Assembly (NCBI RefSeq): GCF_023065955.2
Contig: NW_026622963.1
Span: forward strand, 4,533,001-4,597,000
DNA length: 64,000 nt
Origin: Ursus arctos
Taxonomy: Eukaryota; Chordata; Mammalia; Carnivora; Ursidae
Reading direction: 5' to 3'
In this document: positions 45,474 through 57,275 of the stretch, piece after piece
How the letters are laid out: each line of letters starts with the position of its first letter
Position numbering within the stretch: position 1 is the stretch's first letter
Program-made: the position numbers and the translations under genes
The notes under the pieces: generated by a model
Databases searched by the model: none
Told to the model about the DNA's origin: nothing
Seen by the model: the letters and a program-made list of their open reading frames with translations, nothing else

Positions 45474-45700
45474 CTTTTTCTCCCAAGAGCTCTCATAAAA
45501 GGTGCTTTCTTTTCCTCTGGGACCATGACTCTAAGAACGGGAACTGCTTGGGATCTTCTTCCCTAGCCACATGGGAGAAGCAATAACCTGATATTGTTAG
45601 AGTTTCTAGATCCAGCCAGACCTGAAACCAGCTACTGCAATAAATATCCCTTTTTATTTATGCTAATTTGAGTGAGGTTTCTACCACTGGCACTTTAAAA
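45240..45700 (+). repeat. MaLR-type (MLT1-like) LTR remnant with internal microsatellite
   Basis: Plus-strand counterpart of the remnants at 11025 and 21575: 'GGACCAAGGTGGGACCAATG', 'TTTTCCTCTGGGACCATGAC', then 'AATAAATATCCCTTTTTATT' and 'TGAGTGAGGTTTCTACCACT' at the 3' end. A (TTTC)n tract at 45375-45480 has expanded inside it. Confidence 0.5.
45375..45480 (+). repeat. (TTTC)n pyrimidine tract
   Basis: About 105 bp of almost only T and C, with at least a dozen TTTC units in a row. Long frames through it are artefacts. Confidence 0.95.
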
Positions 45701-47415
45701 AAAGCACCATGGTTATCATTTCATTTAACTACTTTAAGCCTGTTTTATTATCTATTTATAGAAAAATACATTTATCTATTATACAAGTAGATGTAATAAT
45801 AATAAAATCTCATCAATGTACTTAAAGAGGTGATGCACATAAATCGTTGTCATCCTTCTCCATCCTTAACCAGTTGATTAACTTGGGTAGAATCCTGGAG
45901 AAATTTAAAACAGAATACACTAAAAGGTCATAGTTAGAGGGGCCTTAAAGGTCATCCAGAGCACCCATTTCGTGCTTGAATCTTTTCTAGCCCTCCTGTT
46001 TAATTTCCTGAGTCTTGTTTGTTTTTTTAACAATAAGGATGATATAACCGCTTTTTTTTTTTAAAGCACATGGTGTGGTTGGGAGGATAAAATGGCTTGA
46101 TGCATATCAAAGCATTTTGCACAAAATGGAAGTAAATAGTTATTATCTTACAAGGAGCTTGCGGTCTGGCAACAGAGATAAGGAATACTCCAAGAATGTT
46201 CTAGGCAAAGGTTTTGAAGATACAGTGCTCATAAGAATAACCTGAGGGGTAGGGCGGGTTGGTCAAAACGCAGACCTCTTCCTTCTTACGACCCCCCGGG
46301 TCATTCTGGTGTTACGGTCTGAGAATCGTTGCGCTAGTGACCAGAGAAGAGGACCAGCGCACAAGGAAAGGGTGCATTGAAATTCTTGCTGCTGACCACC
46401 AGAGAAGGGGTCCGTTGGAAAGTGCAGAAGAGACAGCTTGTCTGGAGTCAGGATGGGCTCCCGGAAGAAGGGCTTCATAGGTGGGCTTCTCGCAGACGGA
46501 GACTCCAAACCAAGGAGTCCGATGCCAAGGGCTGGTCCAGGGTGTGCTCGTATGGAGAACTGGTAAGGGAGTGGGTGAAGGAGTGTGCACCAGAGGAAGA
46601 AGCCAGGCCCGGTCCGTTGCAGGTGGAAACCTGGTCCCAGGGGGCCTCTGAAGTGTGAATTACACCTCTGTCCATCCACATGACCCGTCAGCGGCTGTGG
46701 GGCTGGGGGGCAGGGATCCACTCTGGCCCATCCAGCTCTCCCTGTGGGGAGGCCGTTCTAGGGTCCGAGAGCAGCTCGCCGAAGGTCAGGGGTGCCAGCC
46801 GATAGCAGGGAGAAGCTGGAGAAGCCGGGGCATCGGCAGTGGCCATCACTGAGGCCTGGGACAGCACATTGAGGCTGGCCGGGTGACCTAGGAAGGAGGA
46901 GAAGGGGGCATTTCAGAAACCTGGACTGAATGCACCGCGCGATGGATTCAGCGTGGCCAGAGCTGTCACTCTCGGTTCTTATTTCTTGCATTCCCGGCAA
47001 AGCACCGATAAGAAGAATCCAGAGCATTTGGGAATGTGACCCACCTTCCCTCAGCCCCTCCTTCTCAGCCCCTCACCCCACACTTGAAAATGAGATATTT
47101 TTAGCTGTGCTCATTTGCTGTCTGTCTTTCCAGACAGGGTTGCATAAGAAGGGGCTGTTTTCTTCCCCGTGGGATCGCAGGGGGATGGTTAAGTAGCACA
47201 CGGATGGTAAAGCCATTTACACGTGGAGAAGCAGCCAGTGTGGCTTAGGGGGCTGGCAGGTCCCCAGACTCTCGGCACATAAAGGGAAACTTGACGAATG
47301 CCAGGGGGGCGAGGTGACTTCATATGGACACTGATTTACTGCAAAGAATACTACACACGCCCTCCCACTGCCCCTGACTTTTCGGATTTTTGGAATCAGA
47401 ACATATTACAACTGG
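45701..47415. other. Intergenic unique sequence
   Basis: A MIR-like 3' piece may lie at 46060-46145. No gene recognised. Confidence 0.4.
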
Positions 47416-47710
47416 AGCCTTTGCAAGCAGACCATCTGGTCTGAACTGGTCATTATAAAGATGAGAAACAGAGGCCTCAAAGCGGGGATGAGAAAGGGAC
47501 TCCTACCTAAGCAGAGCCACTACTTGGCCCAGGCACCAAGTTGGACACTTTTCCAGATTGTTCCATCGTAGCTCCACACTGGCACTGTGGGGTAGGATGA
47601 CGAGCACCACAAGGGTACAAGCTCGGGGAGGTACCACAGCTTTCCCCAAATCTCACAGCTAAGCAGGGAGCTGAGATTCGAGCCCAGGTGCACCTTTGCT
47701 TTTCTCAATC
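47416..47710 (-). repeat. Two diverged MIR pieces
   Basis: 'ATTATAAAGATGAGAAACAG' with AGGCCTCAAAGC, then 'TCTCACAGCTAAGCAGGGAG' and 'TGAGATTCGAGCCCAGGTG', are minus-strand MIR landmarks. Confidence 0.65.
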
Positions 47711-48580
47711 TTCAGGGTAAGCTGGGGAATGATTTTCTAGCCAGCCACGAAGGAGCCCGTGTCTGCAGCTTCTCACTCAGGGGTCAGTGCCATGGGGTAG
47801 GGTCCCGCCCCTTCTGTTTACTGCTATACCCCACTGCCTAGAACATCCATTGGATAAGTGAGTTGAAGCGAGCAAGCATTTAGTGCATGCCCTCTTCATG
47901 GAGCTCCCTGCTCCCCTAAAGGAAATAGCCCTGTCCCTTGGGATGCTCATGCTGGAGTTGATAGGATGAGATGTACCCATGGAAAATGCTGGAAGAGGGA
48001 CCTAGGTGACACGGACACACAGGAGCTAGACTTGCACAGATGGAGCTGGGTTCAGGACAGCTTTGGGGGGGGTGTGTATTTCACGGCTGCTCTACCCCCT
48101 TCCATCCCACCTATGCTCTGGCCACGAGGAGCTGGTCCTCGTGCTTCCCCAACCAGAGCCTTGGTCTGAAATGGGCTCCTTTGGACTCACCAGGTCCCAC
48201 CAGCTGTCATGGATCGGCTTGAGTACTGTGTCCTACAGGACGCCTCTTCTGATCCCTTCAGCTGGAGGGGGTTTCTCCCGCCCCTGAGTTCCTGTAACAC
48301 TTGACCGGCACCTCTCTTGTGCATGTGACTTCTCTCCTGTACTGATCTCCAAGACGGGTGTCAGGGTCACCACTGCAGCTCCCTAAGCGTGTGACAAGTG
48401 TCGAATGGAGGGGGAGATGGGTACCAGACAGGGGTGCCTGATGGCTCTGGAGTGCGCAGTTGTGGCCCTGATACGATTCAAGGAGCCCAGGATCCAGCTC
48501 CCTTGAATCAAGCATTCCTCAGCCTGGTGCTGCCCTTCCCCTTGACTGTTACATATATGCTCTTTTGAATTAAGGGAGAA
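47711..48580. other. Intergenic unique sequence
   Basis: 48230-48420 looks like a weak L2 3' region ('CCTGAGTTCCTGTAACACTT'). No gene recognised. Confidence 0.4.
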
Positions 48581-48786
48581 GGGCGCCTGGGTGGCGCAGT
48601 CGGTCAAGCATCCGACTCTTGGTTTCGGCTCAGGTCACGATCTCAGGGTCATGAGATCAAGCCCTGCTTGGGGCTCCGCACTCAGCGTGGAGCCTGCTTG
48701 AGATTCTCTCCCTCTCCCTCTAACCCCCCCCTCCTCACGGGGCCACTCACTCTCTCTCAAATAAATAAATAATCTTTTTTTAAAAA
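48581..48786 (+). mobile_element. Carnivore tRNA-derived SINE
   Basis: Starts GGGCGCCTGGGTGGCGCAGT and ends AATAAATAAATAATCTTTTT plus A tail. Confidence 0.93.
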
Positions 48787-49092
48787 CAAGCCTTTGACTT
48801 AAGGCAGAGGTAGGAGACCTCTGTCCCCCTGGCAAAATGAAGCCCTGGCTTAATTTCAACTCATGTATGGAGCACGTAGCAACAAGTGAGGGTCCCTATT
48901 TGGCACTTACGGTTGCAAAAAGACGTATGGCTAGAAACACTTCGGGTATAATAGCCTAGATAGGTGGTTTTCAAACTGTGTTCTGATTTACCCCCAGGGC
49001 TCCATAAACCACTTGTTTCTATCTCTCATTGGTTTTATGCTTCTCATTCAGTTTCTTTGAATGACTCTCATGTTAAGAAGTGTATGGATCTG
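48787..49092. other. Intergenic unique sequence
   Basis: 'AATAGCCTAGATAGGTGGTT' with 'TCAAACTGTGTTCTGATTTA' may belong to an old DNA transposon; not assigned. Confidence 0.35.
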
Positions 49093-49293
49093 GGGGCGCC
49101 TGGGTGGCACAGCGGTTAAGCGTCTGCCTTCGGCTCAGGGCGTGATCACAGCGATCTGGGATCGAGCCCCATATCAGGCTCTTCTGCTATGAGCCTGCTT
49201 CTTCCTCTCCCACTCCCCCTGCTTGTGTTCCCTCTCTCGCTGGCTGTCTCTATCTCTATTGAATAAATAAATAAAATCTTAAAAAAAAAAAAA
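49093..49293 (+). mobile_element. Carnivore tRNA-derived SINE with perfect 18-bp target duplication
   Basis: Starts GGGGCGCCTGGGTGGCACAG; long clean poly-A. AAGAAGTGTATGGATCTG flanks it at 49075-49092 and 49294-49311 with no mismatch. The low divergence and clean tail suggest a recent insertion. Confidence 0.97.
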
Positions 49294-49311
49294 AAGAAGT
49301 GTATGGATCTG

Positions 49312-50136
49312 TGAGATGGAAACGTCACACCCTGGGCCCCACCTGCCTGTCTTTGTCTGGCTCTCTTGGTTCCCCCCAGTCACCGTGGGTGTCTGGACCT
49401 GCATAGCCTTCAGTAACTGCATCCAAGCCCACATTTCCAGATCTGTGCCTTGCTCATTGCATGTTCCCCCAGCGCCCGGCACGTGGCCTATGCCTAGAGG
49501 GCGGTAAGTGCTCTTCTCTAGTTTCTTCACTTAAGAGAAGGGAAAAGAACGGATGGATTAGATGATTGGAGGTCTTGGAGCATTTGGTAAAATTATTGAT
49601 GAACATTTGGGGGTAATGTTCCAAACACTATGGAGAAATGCCTGTGGGAATATAGAAAAGCCAAGTAAACAGGGGTGGGGTGGGGGGACAGGAAGAAGGT
49701 CATTATTAAATCTAATCCTGCCCCTAGCTGAGTCCTGCTTCCACATCCCGCCCCATGAGTGCACGTGTGGGAGGACAGACAGTCTTCATGTCCACGTTCC
49801 ATCTGCAGCCCTCCAGAAAGCATCCACCACTTGGCTGCCCCCAGGGGCTAGGGGTGTGTGCCCAGCAGTGGGGACCCTCCTTGGAGAGATAGACTTCCAG
49901 AGAAGACTCCCTGCAAGTGGGCATGGGGTCATTGAACCAGAGAATTCTGCACTCCCAGGAACCCAAAGCATGGTCTAGGGGGGAGGGGTCCTTCCAGAGA
50001 GAGAGACAGTCAGAGGAATGCAGCCCAGGGCAGGCATCCCCAGGCCCGGGGTCTCAGGGACGGACTCCAGGGGGAAAGATAGATGCCAAAGGAGGTGAAC
50101 GCAAGTCACCCTCTGAGCCATCAGGAACAACGTCTA
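49312..50136. other. Intergenic unique sequence
   Basis: No gene or repeat recognised. Confidence 0.4.
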
Positions 50137-50260
50137 CCCCTGGTGCTTAGACCATTTCGGTACATTGCAGGGACTTAAAGTCTCATCAGCAGACTACAGA
50201 GACAGCCCCGAACCCCGGCAGCGGGATCCCGTTCGGAAGACTGGGTGGAAGCTTTGGGGG
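50137..50260 (+). repeat. Direct duplication, copy A (124 bp)
   Basis: This block matches 51516-51639 in the same orientation without any gap, at 115 of 124 positions by hand alignment, and similarity stops abruptly at both ends. It begins CCCCTGGTGCTTAGACCATT and ends GTGGAAGCTTTGGGGG. I do not recognise it as a known repeat family, and it holds no coding signal. Confidence 0.9.
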
Positions 50261-51515
50261 TGTCGTAATGGGTACACTACCTCCTGATTTAACTTAAAAA
50301 AAACGGTGCTTTTGAAAATACAGGAGCAAGGAAGTGGGAGGGTCACAGGTGAAAGTGTTAAGTCCCCAACTCCGGCGGCAGGAAGCCAAGAGATTCTGCC
50401 GGAAACAGTTCAAGAAATTGCAGGATAAACGCACATCTATTTCTTTTTAAAAATCTGGCAGTCAAAACCAGAAGAAAGAGCTGAAAGAATGACAAGCTGA
50501 TGTCCTAGGGAGAGCAACCCAGGGTAGGGGCAGAGGGCAACGGCGTTCGGAGTCTTTGCGCTGCCGTCTAAAATAATGCATGTGTGGTACCGTCATTAAA
50601 TAAAAAACTAAAAAACGAAAAGAGGGGCTTCGGTAGCCCCGTGGAGGTTGGACACAAATGATGAAACTCGAGGCAGGGAGGCTAGGGGAGGCCAGGCCGG
50701 AGGGGTAGCAGGACACGGTTTGTGGAAGAAGCTCTCTGGGGGAGGGGTCCCACGGCAGGGCCAGAGTGAGGAGCTGCAGGTCTGGGTCCCCAGAAGACTG
50801 TGTTGGGGACTGAGGGGTCAGTTGAGGACAGGAGCAGCATGGGGCAGGCGAGGCGGGCGTCCCGGGCTGGCCTGGGAGTGAGGCGTGGGGTGTGGAAGGG
50901 TTCAGCGCTGCCCTGGCTGCGGCTGCTGCGGTGGCCGGCGAGCCCCTCCATCACCCCCCTGGCTGTCCAGCCGGCATCTTCATGACAGCTGGGGAGGGGG
51001 CCTGGCGTTCCTATGGCCGGGGGGCAAAGAATCCCAGGAAAGGAGGAGGAAAATGATGAAATCGAATCTGGCCCTGAAGTAAAAATAGCCAATAGTTGAG
51101 ATTTTTAAGAAAAAGGAAAAACAAAAACAGCATTTGGTACATGAGTCACCCCAACTTCTCCCAATTACCAGCTTTTCGCTTCCAAAGAAAGCTTCCGACA
51201 GAGGAGCCTTGGAATGTGGGTGGTGGCGAGGACGCGGAGCTCCGACCCCTCCTGCCAACCTCACGTTTGGCTCTTTGCAGTGGAAATCATCAGCCTGTCT
51301 GCCTGGAGCCCAATGCCTCCTCTCACAGCTGGGTGCCAGAGAAAGGCCAGCAGACTGCGGGCTGGGGGAACTGGTGCAAGTTGTATCCCTCTCGAGGCCT
51401 CAGTTTCCCCCCTGCCAGCAGGAGGCTGGGCTGAGTGGCGTGAAGGCCCACCTGGTTTCCACGCCGTCCGCAGCGCTTCGGTGAGGCAGGAGCCCCAGAG
51501 CTCGCTGTGGCCGTC
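50261..51515. other. Spacer between the direct duplicates
   Basis: 1255 bp of mostly unique, partly GC-rich sequence. No repeat that would explain the duplication was recognised. Confidence 0.5.
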
Positions 51516-51639
51516 CCCCTGGTGCTTAGACCATTTCGGTACATTGCAGGGACTTACCGTCTCATCAACAGACTATAGGGACAGCCCCGAACCCCGGCAG
51601 GGGGCTCCCGTTCAGAAGACTGGGTGGAACCTTTGGGGG
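51516..51639 (+). repeat. Direct duplication, copy B (124 bp)
   Basis: Second copy of the block at 50137-50260, displaced by exactly 1379 bp. The nine differences are scattered single substitutions, which fits divergence after one duplication event. Confidence 0.9.
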
Positions 51640-52475
51640 AAAATGCAGGCCTGCTACGAGCTGGAGGAGGAAGGGAAGGCTACGCACGGGCTCCCCTGGG
51701 CCGGCCAGGGAGGCCTCCTGAGACGGTTCCAAGCTTGGAGAGTCAGATGGCTGGCCACGCTCTCGGGCTGGCTCAGGAAAGGGTGCCAGAGGCAGGGTGG
51801 GGGACCAGATGACTTCCACGGAACTCCCTGGCCCGTCCCTAACGTGCAGGCCAGCTCAGGAGTAACGTCTCCCCCGCTCCGGCTTGGTACCACCTTGCAG
51901 CATCCTCACATGCCGCTCCCCTATGAAGCAGGGGCTTCTTCATTTCCAAGGATTGAGGCGCACATGCTCGGGGGGGCCAGTGTCGAGGGAGAAGCTGAGT
52001 AGTGCCGGGAGGCGGTGGCTGTCATTTCAGTCTGCAGGACTGAGCGCCAGAGGAGTGGCTGCGATGAACCCGGTCAGTCTCGCGGCCGCGAACCGCAGTT
52101 GGGGAGAGCTTCTCGCTGAGCCCAGTGGACCTGTCGTGCCACATTCACCCGGACGAGGACCTCAGGGCCCCGGGCCGGCCGCATTCCAGTCTGCAGACCC
52201 CGAGGGGCTGCTGGCCTTTGCTGACGACAGGCCGCTGTCGCCCACAGCCCCTGCCTCTTACTAGAGGAGTGATCTTGAGCGCAGGGAACAGACAGTCCCT
52301 CACAGGTTCTCACTGAGCAGAGCTTGCAGAAGGGGTGTGTTCTGGCGATGTGTGCAGGGGTAAGGGAACCCACGGAGGATGGGGCAGCCCCAGGGGCTCG
52401 TTCCACTGCAGATGAGCCTTTCAGGGCAGAGCAGCAGAGAGAAAGATGGAGGGTGGATCTGGACGGTAAAGGCCA
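51640..52475. other. GC-rich intergenic sequence
   Basis: Carries a 262-codon chance frame (51214-52002) without recognisable domain or conserved motif; not called as a gene. Confidence 0.4.
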
Positions 52476-52640
52476 GCACACGGGACCTCGCCGTGCCTCA
52501 GTTCCCTCATTTGTAAAATGGTGGTGGGAACACCTGTGCCACAGGGCTATTGTCAGGATCAAATGAACCAGTCAGCGTCTGGATCTGGATCTCTTGTTTC
52601 GAACAAGGCCTGGCACGGAGTATAGGGATGTAAAGTGATT
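52476..52640 (+). repeat. MIR 3' part
   Basis: CTCAGTTCCCTCATTTGTAA, 'GGCTATTGTCAGGATCAAAT' and 'AAGGCCTGGCACGGAGTATA' follow MIR order. Confidence 0.85.
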
Positions 52641-53059
52641 GCTGTTAGCCTTGTTGGTACCACGCTCCCACCAAATGTGTTCCGATCCTCTAGGCACCCA
52701 AATCTCCTCTTCCCTTTCATCCGAGTCTGTCTTCTGCCAGCTGGCTCTTGGGAAGGGCCCATTGATCAGTTCACACTGGGGCGCACGCAACTGGTAGGCT
52801 TACAGTTACCCCTGCCTGGAGGCGTTTGCGTGTTAAAGGCTCTAACTCGGAACCCCAGGTCTTTTGTAGCTGATGTGATTGTAGGGAGATATTGGGGTGA
52901 AGGCAGGCTTCCAGTGGCCCCTGTCCAGGGACTGAGCTCTGAGCATCTGACAGGAAGAGGTGGTCGAACTCCACCAGTTGGACACTTGTCAGCTCCCGGG
53001 AAGCCAGCCTTGACCCTGAGCTGGCAGAGTCCTCTGAATGAGGCCCTTGCCTTCAAGGC

Positions 53060-53185
53060 TGGGGAGAGCACCTGCGGCGGCCAGATAGCGACGTGCCCAG
53101 AGAGCGGTGACCTAGCCTTGTCCCCTGGGAGGCTGGTGGTGACGCCAGGATTTAAACCAAGAGTCTTGATCCCAAGGCCAAGGTC
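53060..53185 (-). repeat. Diverged MIR
   Basis: 'CTGGTGGTGACGCCAGGATT' then TAAACCAAGAGTCTTGATCC. Confidence 0.55.
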
Positions 53186-54284
53186 CTTCCTTCACCCCCC
53201 ACCGTCCACTCTCAAAGTGCACGCCCTTGAGTGGCCAGAGACATCCCTGGGCAGCCGTCTGAACTCATCAGTTGGCCCCAGAGCCCAGCCTTTCAGCCAG
53301 AGGGGAATGTGTGACCCAGGAGAGGCTCCAAGTGTGACTCAGGCTGAGAGTGCGAACTCTTCGGGGCCCTGAAGCCTCTCCTGTTGTCAGTGCCATCCGT
53401 GGTCGGGACCCTCTGTCCTGGGCATGTGGTCTTGGCAATGGCTCCCCGCTCCCACCTACGGAGGTGATCCCCAAATGAGGCTTCTGTGGACCTCAGAGCG
53501 CCCTCCCTCCCTCCCCTTCCCCCGGGGCCATGGGTCACATGCTCCGGGAAGGCGTCAGCTGATTGTTTATACAGTGTTTGCTCACAATAGCAACAAGCCC
53601 CTTCTTCCTTCCGCAGCCCTTTGATCATAAAATGCCGTCACACTAGGAGGGGTTATAAAGTAACTGGCAGCAGAAAACATCCAAACAACAAGCCTGGGCT
53701 CACGAAAGCTCTGGAAAACAAGCTCAGACTCCAGAAAGCATCCCAACAGCACCACGCTTGGGCTCAAGCCCCCTCCCGGCAGCTGACTTATGTGCGTAGC
53801 CCTAAGCCTTGCTCCTTGGTGATGGCATCTGTCCTCCTCTGCCGCATCACAACTCCCGACCCAGGGTTATTCATGCCCACGTGGCCCCACTTCTGAGGCT
53901 GAGAAGGGGAGGCCGTGGGGGCACCCAGGATCCTAGCGACACAGGTGGAATATTAGGACATTAACGTTGAAAGCTTCTTAATTTTGTGTGAATGCGAGTT
54001 GTCTTGCAGTCTTGGTTTCCATCAGATTCCCAAGGAGAGGGGGCCCGGGTAGTCAGGATAGACCGGGCGATGCTGTAATGACAAAATCGCAGGATCTCAG
54101 CGGCTGATGGCAACACTGAATTTTCTGGCAGCCTTGTTAGAGGCTGTCTCCTGTCCCTAATCTCCTTCCCTAACACCCAGCTGCCCACCTATGTAGGGAC
54201 AGACTGAACAACAAAAGACAAACCTAACCACACCGTTTTATCCGATTATCCTCCGTGCGGCGGACACAGAGAGAACCGGCTGTC
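53186..54284. other. Intergenic unique sequence
   Basis: No gene or clear repeat recognised. Confidence 0.4.
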
Positions 54285-54425
54285 TTATGCAGTGCTGTCT
54301 CATTTACCTTGTCAAGCAAAGGAGGAAACGGAGGCTCACGGAAGGGAAGTGACTTGTCCGAAGCCACTCAGGGGGTTGTGTAGCCAGAAGCTGGGCTGGG
54401 GTTTAAACCCAAGCGGACCCCAGTA
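54285..54425 (-). repeat. MIR fragment
   Basis: 'GGAGGAAACGGAGGCTCACG', 'AAGTGACTTGTCCGAAGCCA', 'GTAGCCAGAAGCTGGGCTGG'. Confidence 0.8.
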
Positions 54426-54534
54426 ACTACAGCGACTGAAGCCAACCACACGCCCTCCCAACCACGATGCCACTAGTCCTGGGTCTGTATTGGGCTCTCA
54501 AGTTTACACAGCATTTTCATGCATCTGGCGACAC

Positions 54535-54740
54535 TTTATTAGCACCTCCCGTGTGCTGGGGACCGTTCTAGGTGCTGGTGAATAAAATCGACACAGGGCA
54601 CAGGCAAGGGGAGGGAATGGATGGGGAGCGGTAAAGAGAGAGTAACAAAACTGGAAGTGGAAGAAAAGCACCCGGTGGGGGACTCAGGCTCCATACAGTT
54701 TAGCCGGAGCTATTCCCGGGCTTTCCGTGGCAAACCAAGC
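54535..54740 (+). repeat. Inverted duplication, left arm (206 bp)
   Basis: The reverse complement of this block recurs at 56088-56318. The first 112 bp (54535-54646) have a single mismatch; the other 94 bp have about six. The right arm carries 25 extra bases. Its start (TTTATTAGCACCTCCCGTG) looks like a reversed L2 end, but the other part matches no family I know. Similarity stops sharply at 54740. Confidence 0.93.
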
Positions 54741-56087
54741 CACGGCGTTTCCAGCGCGGGGGATACGGCTGCCCGAAGGGAATTCTAGGGATTGTCCTTG
54801 GGCCACTGAGCCTCAGCTGACTGGTTTTTTCCAACTATGGAAACACATTCATCATTTTGTCTGCGACACCCTGGGATCTGCTTTAGAGAAAACGTTCCCC
54901 TAATGGTTATTGAATGAATGAGTGATCAAGAGAATGAATGAATGATGACCCCAAGTGGGCAGGCCCTTTCCATTCCCGGGGCCTCGGGCTCCTCATCCGT
55001 CCACGGAGATGTTGGCTAAGGACCCCTGGGTGCTAGTGTCTGATGACTGAAGTGACGGCAGCGTGTCTATGAGGTTGGAAGGCCCGCTCGCCCAAATGGG
55101 GCCTGCGTGTCAGTCCCCAAAGCTGACTTCTGGGTGATCTCGCCCAGAGACAAGTGCTCCCACGACTGGCATGGGAACGAGCCCCTGCAGCGCCCCACGG
55201 CGTTGGGGAGGAAGGCGAGGGGAGCCGGACTCAGGGCTCCGTGGCCAGGGCTCCCAGCAGACGGGTGTGACTCCGAAAGCGCAGACAGGAAATGTCTTTC
55301 CCCAAATACCTCTTCTGCTAGTGCCTGAAATTCCACCATTTGTGATTTATTCCATTGGTTTCAGCATTGTGTTTTTTGTTTCGGTGAGTCCTCTTTATAA
55401 ATGCTAAAAACTTCGGGGAGGGGGAGTGATAGGGCTTTTACATAAAATTCCACTCTTGATGGCCTTTTAGGCGCCCGCCCGCCTCTGTAGGGGGGAGGGG
55501 CTGGTGGGGGCGGATACAAAGGTAATAACGAAGACAATATAATTACTGTTTATTGATTACCGTTTACTGAGCATTCACCTTGGGACGCACTCTGCGTGTG
55601 TGGCTTACTTAAGCCCTGACCACAATCCTGTGAATACAAATTTTGGGCCTCATTTAAAAGATAAGGAAACTGAGTCACAGAGAAGCTAAGACATTTGTCT
55701 AATGTAACAGAGCTCAGTCCGTCCTTCCTGTTTAACCGCTACACTATAAACCCCCTGTTTTGGGGGGGGGTTATAGGTAATGGGAAAAAGCTGGAAGTTG
55801 AACAGAATCAGTTCTGGTCCTCAGGCCTTAGGATTCTGACTGCGACGCCACACTCAGAGCTGTCTGGTGGTTGGGATTAGGATGCTTAGAGAATACAACA
55901 GGTGGAAGGAAAGGGTAAGTAGAGTGGGCCAGGCCATGGAAGGCCATGGAATTTGGCCATGGGGAGCCATTGAAGGTTATTGCACGGTGAGATCCCATGA
56001 AGTTTGTTTTCAGATACTCTCTCCGCTGAGAAACTGACACAGACCACAAATGGCTAAGAAGATCCGATACCTGAATGTAGTGAGCCA
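54741..56087. other. Spacer of the inverted duplication
   Basis: 1347 bp. Contains a minus-strand MIR at 55545-55750 and a CTGAATGAATGAGTG-type repeat near 54910-54945. No gene recognised. Confidence 0.5.
55545..55750 (-). repeat. MIR element
   Basis: 'TTACTGAGCATTCACCTTGG', 'AAGATAAGGAAACTGAGTCA' and CAGAGAAGCTAAGACATTTG are minus-strand MIR landmarks. Confidence 0.8.
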
Positions 56088-56318
56088 GCTTGGTTTGCCA
56101 CGGAAAGCTCGGGAATAGCTCCAGCTAAACTGTATGGAGCCTGAGTCCCCCACCGGCTGCTGTTCCTTCCACTTCAAGTTTTGTCTCCAAATCAGCCTGG
56201 GATGCAGTTACTCTCTCTTTACCGCTCCCAATCCATTCCCTCCCCTTGCCTGTGCCCTGTGTCGATTTTATTCACCAGCACCTAGAACGGTCCCCAGCAC
56301 ACGGGAGGTGCTAATAAA
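56088..56318 (-). repeat. Inverted duplication, right arm (231 bp)
   Basis: Reverse complement partner of 54535-54740. The extra bases (24 contiguous, about 56183-56206, plus one) are absent from the left arm, so either the right arm gained them or the left arm lost them. Confidence 0.93.
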
Positions 56319-57139
56319 TAGGCACCTGGAACAGGAAAAGGACATCAGTGAACAACTAAAGACATCCAGACAGGTATGGAGTTTAGTGTCTAGTAAGTAA
56401 TGTGCCAGTGTCAGTTCATTAGTTGTGACACCTGTCTCCTAGGATGTTAGCGATCGGGGGAGCGGGGTGATGGTTTAAGAGAATTCTCTACACAACCTTT
56501 GCAACCTTTCTGCAAGTCTAAACTTACTCTCAGATAAAAAGCTTATTTAAATAAATTGAAAACAGCTCCCTCTGCAGGCAGCGTGGAGGGTGGAGTTGAA
56601 TGGGGAGGGCCACGGTATCCTCGTGGTTGTGAAGACGGAGCTCTGCTGGTGGCACAGGACAGTGGGGGGGCCAGGGCTTGACAGCTGGCTGGATGTGAGA
56701 CCTGAGCTGGAGGCGCGGGTCAGAGATGATGATCCAGCCCTGAGCCCAGTGCCAGCCTGGAGGAGGCCTGAAAGGAGGGTAGGTTGCAATCGACCAACTC
56801 AGGCAGCTGGGGGCAAGGGAAGCCCCCCAACGCCCGTCCACTCTGAGCACTGCCCCGCTCGGATCATGATGGCACGTCCTGGGTACCCAGACTCTTTCCA
56901 ACAGCGGTTCTCAAACTGCTGGTGGTAAAATATCGGGGTTTGGGTTTGGTTTTAAAAATCTATGTCAAGTCCAGTGAAGATCAATATTTTGATCTGCGCC
57001 CTGTTCAGGGAGGCAAGTGCCCTGATCATGAGCTCGGATGTCAGGCAGTTTCAAAGCACCACACACATTTCTGAATGCTTCCCCTCCGTGTGCTGTTTTT
57101 ACGTCACCAGTGCAGGCGCAGTTTATGGACCGTACATTC
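56319..57139. other. Intergenic unique sequence
   Basis: No gene or clear repeat recognised. Confidence 0.4.
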
Positions 57140-57275
57140 CACTCTAACTGTTACGACCCCCCAAATGTTAGGATCTATGATTCTCATTGTACAGATGAGA
57201 AAACTGAGACTCAAAGAGATAGAGATTTATAGCCAATCCGAGGTCACACGGAACTAGTAAATTGCAGCGAGCGGA
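57140..57275 (-). repeat. MIR fragment
   Basis: 'TTGTACAGATGAGAAAACTG' with AGACTCAAAGAGATAGAG, then CCGAGGTCACACGGAACTAG. Confidence 0.8.

Noticed and set aside
51214..52002. 262-codon plus-strand frame
   Set aside because: GC-rich chance frame that runs through one copy of the 124-bp duplication; the other copy is not part of a comparable frame.
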